Origin: Leptotrichia wadei
Lineage (GTDB): Bacteria > Fusobacteriota > Fusobacteriia > Fusobacteriales > Leptotrichiaceae
Assembly (NCBI RefSeq): GCF_007990445.1
Contig: NZ_AP019841.1
Location: forward strand, 248,001-312,000
Length of the DNA stretch: 64,000 nucleotides
Direction of reading: 5' to 3'
Position numbers and translations under genes: made by a program. The first letter of the stretch is position 1. Each line of letters starts with the position of its first letter. Under the pieces are notes generated by a model. The model was not told where the DNA came from. It ran no database searches and worked only from the letters and a program-made list of their open reading frames with translations. Below are positions 58,563-64,000 of the stretch, one piece after another.

Positions 58563-59341
58563 TATTTATAAGTCATAATCATAAAGATAAGAAAATTATT
58601 GAACCTTTTGCAAACCGTCTTTCTGATGTATATGGAAAAGATAATGTGTTTTATGATAGCTGGTCTATCCAACCTGGAGACGGTATAATTGATAAAATGA
58701 ATAAAGGATTATCATCAATTAATTATTTTTTCTTTTTTGTGTCTGATAATAGTTTGAAAAGTGATATGGTTAAACTTGAATGGCAAAATGCTTTAATTAC
58801 TTCATTAAGTGATGACATAAAATTTATTCCAGTCAGATTGGATCAAAGCGAAATGCCAGCAATATTAAAACAGATATTATATTTAGATGTTTTTTCAAAT
58901 GGATTTGAAACTGTATTGAGACAGATGATTGATGTGATTGACGGGAATAATACTTATCATGGGGAAAAACGAACATACGAAAATGTAAATTCAAAAATCA
59001 AGGTATTAAATAAGAATGAAATTGAAATTGAAATTTTTGCAACTACATATATGGAACCAATTGGTAAATATATTATTTTGACATTAAATGAAGAAGAAGA
59101 ATTAAAAGTAGAATGTCCTAAGGAAGCAATGTTTGGAAATGGTTTTTTAAAAGGGCTAGAAATAGAAAGAAATCTTGCGAAAGAAACAGTAAACGGCGTA
59201 ATTATATCATTACATAGACCATTAACTCCTGGATTTCCGTTGAGAATAATAATTAAATCTGACACAGAAATAATTTTTAGAGGAATTATGAAAGCAATAT
59301 CTGAAGAAAAAATTGTAGGTATTCCAACAGAAGTAATTTAA
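58559..59341 (+). CDS. TIR-domain protein
   Basis: N-terminal TIR fold (residues 1-130): MIFISHNHKDKKIIEPFA, DNVFYDSWSIQPGD, and SDMVKLEWQNAL with Glu74 in the place of the catalytic NAD-cleaving Glu. Residues ~135-260 form an unrecognised beta-rich domain (EIEIEIFATTYMEPIGKYII, GFPLRIIIKSDTEIIFRG). 260 residues. TIR proteins of this kind act as NADases in anti-phage defence or signalling. It has its own promoter, leader and terminator, so it is a self-contained moron unit. Confidence 0.87.
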   Translation: MIFISHNHKDKKIIEPFANRLSDVYGKDNVFYDSWSIQPGDGIIDKMNKGLSSINYFFFFVSDNSLKSDMVKLEWQNALITSLSDDIKFIPVRLDQSEMPAILKQILYLDVFSNGFETVLRQMIDVIDGNNTYHGEKRTYENVNSKIKVLNKNEIEIEIFATTYMEPIGKYIILTLNEEEELKVECPKEAMFGNGFLKGLEIERNLAKETVNGVIISLHRPLTPGFPLRIIIKSDTEIIFRGIMKAISEEKIVGIPTEVI

Positions 59342-59360
59342 AAAGAATAAATATATAACG

Positions 59361-59385
59361 AAAGACCATTTTTGGTCTTTTTATT
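59361..59385 (+). terminator. terminator of the TIR gene
   Basis: Stem AAAGACCA / TGGTCTTT with 4-base loop and T tail, directly after the stop codon. Confidence 0.85.
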
Positions 59386-59418
59386 ATTAACTTAAAATGG
59401 AAAGGAAAACAAAACTAA

Positions 59419-59946
59419 ATGAACGAAAAAGATATAGACAGAATAGCAGATAAAATAATAGAAAGAATGAAAACTGACAAGGAAATAAAAACAGAAAAAC
59501 AACTAACACCATTTCAAAAGACCGAAAAATTATTATCCGAATTATCGTTACTGAAAGGTGCTATTGATTCTAAAAATATGCTTATAGAGGATTTGAAGAA
59601 AGAGGGAATATCAATTCAGAAAAAGAAAACAGAAGTTAATGTGCAGGCTAGTAAAGTATATTTATCCGAACTGGAAAAGGTTGAAAACAAAATAGAGAAA
59701 TTAGAGGAAGAGATTGCAAGAATAGAAAATGTGGTTAATATGGTTGAAAGAGCATTAGATACAATCAGGAATAATAAGTATTACGATATAATAGAAATGA
59801 AGTATTTCGATGAATTAACATTTGAGCATATATCTGAGAAATTAAATATAAGCGTTATAACTGCGAAAAGATATAAAAATAAAATGATTAGACAGTTGCA
59901 ATTAGTTATATTTTCAGATGATGTAATAAAAAATATATTAAATTGA
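59419..59946 (+). CDS. sigma-like phage late transcription regulator (ArpU/RinA-type)
   Basis: Helical N-terminal coiled coil (about 25-115), then region-4-like HTH: YFDELTFEHISEKLNISVIT and AKRYKNKMIRQL near 130-160. 175 residues. Its position just before the late promoter and terS matches late-gene activators. Confidence 0.75.
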   Translation: MNEKDIDRIADKIIERMKTDKEIKTEKQLTPFQKTEKLLSELSLLKGAIDSKNMLIEDLKKEGISIQKKKTEVNVQASKVYLSELEKVENKIEKLEEEIARIENVVNMVERALDTIRNNKYYDIIEMKYFDELTFEHISEKLNISVITAKRYKNKMIRQLQLVIFSDDVIKNILN

Positions 59947-59966
59947 AAAATGATACTTTTTTGATA

Positions 59967-59994
59967 TTGTATATAATTTTTAATATGTTATAAT
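59967..59994 (+). promoter_or_regulatory. late promoter upstream of terS
   Basis: TTGTAT (59967-59972), 16 bases, TATAAT (59989-59994) with TGT extended -10. Confidence 0.7.
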
Positions 59995-60057
59995 ATGTGA
60001 AGATGTAAGAGTATGAGTTGAGTACTTGTTATTGAATCCTTGATTTTATATAAGCAT

Positions 60058-60086
60058 AAGGCAGTTTAAAGGCTGTCTTTTTTTTT
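60058..60086 (+). terminator. leader terminator between late promoter and terS
   Basis: Stem AAGGCAG / CTGTCTT (one G-U) with 8-base loop and nine T, inside the late leader. Placed to stop or attenuate late transcription unless antitermination occurs. Confidence 0.7.
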
Positions 60087-60105
60087 ACAGAAGGAGGTGG
60101 TAGCA

Positions 60106-60507
60106 TTGAAATTAAATGCAAGGCAGAAGTCTTTTTGCGAGTTTTATGTAGCTAGTGGAAATGCTACTGAATCCGCAATAAAGGCTGGGTATAAAGAAAA
60201 GTATGCAAGACAAAATGCACCAAAATTACTACAAAATACTACGTTATCAAAATACATAAAAGAATTACAGGAAAAAACAAAAACAAGCAGAATAATGACA
60301 GCGATTGAGAGACGAGAGTTTTTAACAGAAGTTATTAAAAATGGAAATGAAAAGGTACAGGATAGATTAAAGGCATTAGATATTTTAAATAAAATGGATG
60401 GTGAATATATTGAAAAAATGCAATTGTCTGGGCAAGTGAATACCAATCCGCTTTCAGGGCTTACTACTGAGGAGTTAAGAACATTAGCTGGTGGTAAGAA
60501 TGGATAA
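60106..60507 (+). CDS. terS: phage terminase small subunit
   Basis: LNARQKSFCEFYVASGNATESAIKAGY-type HTH near the N-terminus, then a coiled region; the C-terminal end has LSGLTTEELRTLAGG. Start is TTG 60106 with AAGGAGG eight bases upstream; the GTG at 60097 lies inside that site. 133 residues. Recognises the pac or cos site, then hands DNA to TerL. Confidence 0.88.
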   Translation: MKLNARQKSFCEFYVASGNATESAIKAGYKEKYARQNAPKLLQNTTLSKYIKELQEKTKTSRIMTAIERREFLTEVIKNGNEKVQDRLKALDILNKMDGEYIEKMQLSGQVNTNPLSGLTTEELRTLAGGKNG

Positions 60508-61951
60508 AATGGAAATGATAAGGCTGGAAGCTGTTAAGGAATTATCTCGTAGAAATTTATTGGATTTTCTTATTTTCGACGGAAACGGAAGATATAAGAA
60601 TGCAAGGCACATACAATTTTTGACGGATAAAGCACAGCAATTTGTAGAAGATGTCAAGGATGGCAAAAGTCCACGATTATTTGTTAGTATGCCGCCACGA
60701 CATTCAAAATCTGAAACTATGACAAAGAAATATCCAGCTTGGGTAATTGGAAATAATCCTGATTTTGAAATTATAATCGCAAGTTACTCAATGGATTTAG
60801 CAAGGGACTTTGGGAAAATAGCTAGAGATACTTATAGAGAACACAGTAAAAGCGGGACAGGGATTTTTAACTCTATTATAGATAGAGATAAAAGTGCTGG
60901 GGATAACTGGGGAATTTTGGAACATAGAGGAGCAGTTGTAAGTACAGGAGTGGGTGGAAGTGCAACAGGTAAAGGAGCACATATTGCAATAATAGATGAT
61001 CCGTTTAAAAACAGGGAAGACGCAAATAGCAGATTACAGCGTGATAAAGTTTGGGCTTGGTATCAATCAACTATTCGTACAAGGTTAGCACCTGGAGGTG
61101 GAATAATAATAATTCAGACTAGATGGCATGAAGATGATTTGGTTGGCAGAATAGTCAAGGAAATGGAAAATGGTACTGGGGAAACTTTTGAAAGTATTGT
61201 GTTGCCAGCCATAGCAGAAGAAAATGATATTCTCGGAAGAAAAGTAGGTGAGCCATTGTGGGAAGAACGATATGGAATTGATGAACTGGAAAATATAAAA
61301 AAGGCAATAGGAAGTCGTGAATTTTCAGCATTGTATCAGCAAAAGCCACAAGTTGAGGATGGTGGATTATTTAAGCGTCAATATTTCAAATATTTTGATG
61401 TAAAAAATGATTTTATTATAGCTGATAATAAAAATGTTAATATCAAAGACTGTTTTTATTTTCAAACGATAGATACAGCAATGAGTACACATAAAAACAA
61501 TGATTTTACGGCAATAGCAACCTTTATTTGTGATAGGGAATGGAATTTATATTTAGTTGATTTAATGCTTGAAAGATTAGAAGTACCAGACCAATGGAAT
61601 GTAATTAAGCAGTATAGGCATAAATATAATTTACGATTCCAATCAATAGAGAGTAAGAGCAGCGGTATAGGAATAATGCAACAGGCAAAACGTGAAGGTA
61701 TGCCATTAAAAGAATTAAAGGCAGATACAGACAAAATGACTAGAGCATTAAACATTTCAGTTATGTTTGAAAATGGCAAAGTATTTTTTAACAAAAAGTT
61801 GGAAAAATTATTAGAACTTGAAGAACAGTTGTTAAAATTTCCGAATGCTGTACACGATGACGCTGTTGATGTATGCAGTTATGCTGGAATTGTTATAAAT
61901 GATTTAATACAAAATTCAAAAAGGTATATTAGAAAATTTATAAGCGTGTAG
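60500..61951 (+). CDS. terL: phage terminase large subunit
   Basis: ATPase and nuclease that fills the head. Walker A-like MPPRHSKSETM near residue 64, Walker B IAIIDDPFKN near 160, and a C-terminal RNase H-like nuclease starting FQTIDTAMSTHKNNDFTAI near 320 and ending with HDDAVDVCSY. 483 residues. Start ATG 60500 overlaps terS by eight bases. Confidence 0.93.
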   Translation: MDKMEMIRLEAVKELSRRNLLDFLIFDGNGRYKNARHIQFLTDKAQQFVEDVKDGKSPRLFVSMPPRHSKSETMTKKYPAWVIGNNPDFEIIIASYSMDLARDFGKIARDTYREHSKSGTGIFNSIIDRDKSAGDNWGILEHRGAVVSTGVGGSATGKGAHIAIIDDPFKNREDANSRLQRDKVWAWYQSTIRTRLAPGGGIIIIQTRWHEDDLVGRIVKEMENGTGETFESIVLPAIAEENDILGRKVGEPLWEERYGIDELENIKKAIGSREFSALYQQKPQVEDGGLFKRQYFKYFDVKNDFIIADNKNVNIKDCFYFQTIDTAMSTHKNNDFTAIATFICDREWNLYLVDLMLERLEVPDQWNVIKQYRHKYNLRFQSIESKSSGIGIMQQAKREGMPLKELKADTDKMTRALNISVMFENGKVFFNKKLEKLLELEEQLLKFPNAVHDDAVDVCSYAGIVINDLIQNSKRYIRKFISV

Positions 61952-61963
61952 AAAGGAGGAAAC

Positions 61964-64000
61964 GTGAGTATCAGGGAAAATGTAGTAAGTGCATTAGTAA
62001 AAGAAATAATATCATTAGGTTCAATATCAAGTGGAGAACAGAACATTGATGATAAATTATTGGAACAGATGTTAAAGGATATGGATATTGCTCAGGCATT
62101 ACAGCTTATGACACAGACAGTTACATCTAAAGAATGGAAAATTGAAACAGATGTACCAGAATATGTGGAAGTTGCTGAGAACATTCAACGACGTTTGAAT
62201 AATCTTAATATATCAAAGTTATTGGAAAATATTTTGAGAGCCGAAATATATAAGAAGTCAATATTTGAAATAATATACGATAAGGATAGTTCAGGTAATA
62301 CGATAATTAAAGATTTAATATTGTTGCCAAACAAATACATAAAGTATGATAAAGATAGTGGTTGGGTTGTTAAAACTCGTGATAGCGAAATTGCAATTGC
62401 GAGTGAACCTAGCCGTTTTTTAGTTTGCGTTAATGAAGAGCGGTTAGATAATTTGCAAGGGAGCACGGATTTGTTGCCACTTGTTCCTGTATTTACAGCT
62501 AAAGAAAGGCTGGAATCGAAATTAAATGCAATTATTGAAAAATATGGAGATATAATTACAGTATTTGCTTATGAGCCATCCGCGGAAACAGATCCACCAG
62601 AAGTTGTTAAGGCAAGACAAAAAGATGTGGAAGCACAGGCTAAGGATTTAAAGGCTGCAAAAGGTAAGGATGTGCTGGCTGTTCCAAGTGCTGGAGAAAA
62701 ATCATTGGACGATTTTATAAAATTCATAAAACTGGACGATTTGAAGCCTGAAATTTACCAGGAACTGTTAAACGAAAAAGCGAAATCGGTGCAAAGATAT
62801 TTACTTGGAAGTACGCTTGTTGTTGGAGTGGATGGAAATAGTGGAAACAGAGCATTGGGTGAAGTTCATAAGGAGCAACAGAATTATAAGATAGAATCCA
62901 AAGTTAAAAAAATTAGGGACTGGATTCAAAAGTTAATAGAGATAGATGCACGGCTTTATGGATATGATTCAGGGAACTTTTACTTTAAATTTGTGGAGGA
63001 AATAAATGAAACAGAAACTCTTGAACTGGAAGATAAAAGAACGAAAACTATATCAGAAAAAGTAAATTATATAGTGAAAATATCTGAAAGTGGTTATGCC
63101 TTTACAAAAACCAAAATAGCTGAGATATTAGGTGTCAAGGAAGCTGATTTAATAGAAGTTGAAAAAGAAAGTGGCAATTTAGAATTTTCCAAGCCTAAAA
63201 AAAAACTAAATATCAATAAAATAAATAAAAAGCGTGAACTGATAGAAAAGAATCAAGCACGATTTGATAAATTTATTGATAACAATTTTAAGAAATGGCA
63301 AAAAAATGTATTAAAAGCTATTCGTGAAAAGATAGAAAAGGCAAATGATATTTCTGATTTATATGATTTGGAGTTTGATTATGATAATACACTAGAAGAT
63401 ATGTTGTTAATATCAATGCTGCAAGGATTTGATAACGCTGTTATGATTGATAATAAAATTGTGGAATTTTCAAATACTAGAACTACAACAAGAAATGCAG
63501 CACTTGATAATTTCTTGAAAAAACATCCTGCTTTGTATAATGATATCGAGAACGAAATGGAGTATGCACGACAAAAATACTTTTGGATTAAAAAAGTCAC
63601 AGATGTAAATGTTACTGAAAAGATTTTTAAACAAATGTCAAATACTCTTGAAAATGGTGGAACGTTTAAAGAGTGGAAAAAAGACGTGGATAACATTTTA
63701 TCTCAGAGTGGGTTAACATTAAATGAGGGATATTTGAAAACAGTATTCAGAACTAACATGAATCACGCTTACAATGTGGGAATATATATGAAAATGGATA
63801 AATACAAGGAACGTTATCCATATTATCAATATTGTGGAACATTGGACGGCAGAGAACAGGAACATACAAGGGAGCTGAATGGAAAAATATTTAAGATAGG
63901 AACACCTGAAGCTGATAAATATTTTCCACCAAACGGATTTAACTGTAGGTGCTACACAGTATCTTTGACAGCGGATGAGGTAAATCCTGATGAAGTTGTA
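61964..64000 (+). CDS. portal (DUF935) / Mu F-like head morphogenesis fusion, runs off the right edge
   Basis: One open frame from GTG 61964 (AAAGGAGG four bases upstream) to the window end, 679 codons with no stop. Residues 1-~400 match the Mu gp29-like portal (QALQLMTQTVTSKEWKIE, RAEIYKKSIFEIIY, YLLGSTLVVGVDGNSGNRAL). Residues ~560-679 match the Mu F minor head domain (RTNMNHAYNVGIYMKM, DGREQEHTRELNGKI, FPPNGFNCRCYT). In Mu these are separate genes (29 and 30). The 3' end is outside the window. Confidence 0.88.
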   Translation, partial: MSIRENVVSALVKEIISLGSISSGEQNIDDKLLEQMLKDMDIAQALQLMTQTVTSKEWKIETDVPEYVEVAENIQRRLNNLNISKLLENILRAEIYKKSIFEIIYDKDSSGNTIIKDLILLPNKYIKYDKDSGWVVKTRDSEIAIASEPSRFLVCVNEERLDNLQGSTDLLPLVPVFTAKERLESKLNAIIEKYGDIITVFAYEPSAETDPPEVVKARQKDVEAQAKDLKAAKGKDVLAVPSAGEKSLDDFIKFIKLDDLKPEIYQELLNEKAKSVQRYLLGSTLVVGVDGNSGNRALGEVHKEQQNYKIESKVKKIRDWIQKLIEIDARLYGYDSGNFYFKFVEEINETETLELEDKRTKTISEKVNYIVKISESGYAFTKTKIAEILGVKEADLIEVEKESGNLEFSKPKKKLNINKINKKRELIEKNQARFDKFIDNNFKKWQKNVLKAIREKIEKANDISDLYDLEFDYDNTLEDMLLISMLQGFDNAVMIDNKIVEFSNTRTTTRNAALDNFLKKHPALYNDIENEMEYARQKYFWIKKVTDVNVTEKIFKQMSNTLENGGTFKEWKKDVDNILSQSGLTLNEGYLKTVFRTNMNHAYNVGIYMKMDKYKERYPYYQYCGTLDGREQEHTRELNGKIFKIGTPEADKYFPPNGFNCRCYTVSLTADEVNPDEVV

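Noticed and set aside
50398-59341. DUF1883 and TIR as one operon
   Set aside because: They are on opposite strands, 8 kb apart, each with its own signals; only a functional link is left as a hypothesis.
60097-60099. GTG as the start of terS
   Set aside because: It lies within AAGGAGGTGG; TTG 60106 has proper spacing.
1-64000. CRISPR arrays, tRNA and rRNA genes
   Set aside because: I saw no regular direct-repeat array, no cloverleaf with a CCA end and no rRNA-like GC-rich stretch.

Overview
The window looks like the chromosome of a Leptotrichia-like fusobacterium; this is inferred, as there is no rRNA in the window. The DNA is very AT-rich. It combines an outer-membrane lipid A gene (lpxK) with genes more often met in Firmicutes: whiA, rbgA, gatCAB, a CpoA-like glycolipid glycosyltransferase pair and scpB. 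Bases 1 to about 41,400 are mostly plus-strand housekeeping genes. From about 41,410 to the right edge lies the left part of a prophage, which is not complete in the window.

Core part. A phospho-sugar mutase (minus strand, cut by the left edge) is followed by division and shape genes (ftsK, mreB, scpB), an rRNA pseudouridine synthase, a HAD phosphatase and an AcpH-like gene. A small restriction-modification island follows: a single reading frame that joins a Dam/DpnM-type adenine methylase to a DpnII-type endonuclease, plus a second methyltransferase. Then come gatC-gatA-gatB (tRNA amidation), ftsI, priA, tlyA, ctpA, rsmI, rbgA, two glycolipid glycosyltransferases that overlap by about 100 bases, uppS-cdsA, tyrS, acpS, a thioredoxin/CcdA-like membrane protein, a YwqK-type repeat protein, whiA, lpxK, serS, a GH25 lysozyme, fba, pyrG and a double-DUF333 secreted protein.

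Prophage. The left junction carries a stretch that reads as the last codons of guaA, a known integration target. Leftward genes are integrase, a small Xis-like protein, Bet/RecT recombinase, DUF1351, YqaJ exonuclease and small early genes. They start from a consensus promoter whose -35 box lies inside a repressor operator. The immunity region holds a CI-like repressor, a FAN1/VRR-NUC-type nuclease with a C-terminal membrane segment directly behind it, and a Cro-like gene under an operator of the same sequence. Five copies of this operator can be seen.

An accessory stretch (48.8-51.4 kb) follows: small membrane proteins, a minus-strand protein of unknown role, a DUF1883 protein, and a minus-strand module with the layout of a type I toxin-antitoxin locus. 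That module encodes a 20-residue hydrophobic peptide whose mRNA can pair with itself over its ribosome binding site and between its two ends. Replication and nucleotide genes come next (HTH replication protein, DnaC-like loader, RusA, dUTPase), then an antirepressor, a Fic protein, an HNH nuclease, small proteins and a TIR-domain protein with a coupled 17-codon leader. A sigma-like late regulator, a late promoter with a leader terminator, terS, terL and a portal/Mu-F fusion reach the right edge.

Points most worth following are the type I TA-like module, the membrane-anchored VRR-NUC protein cotranscribed with the repressor, and the apparent ATA start codons of the two nuclease genes. No tRNA, rRNA or CRISPR array was seen.
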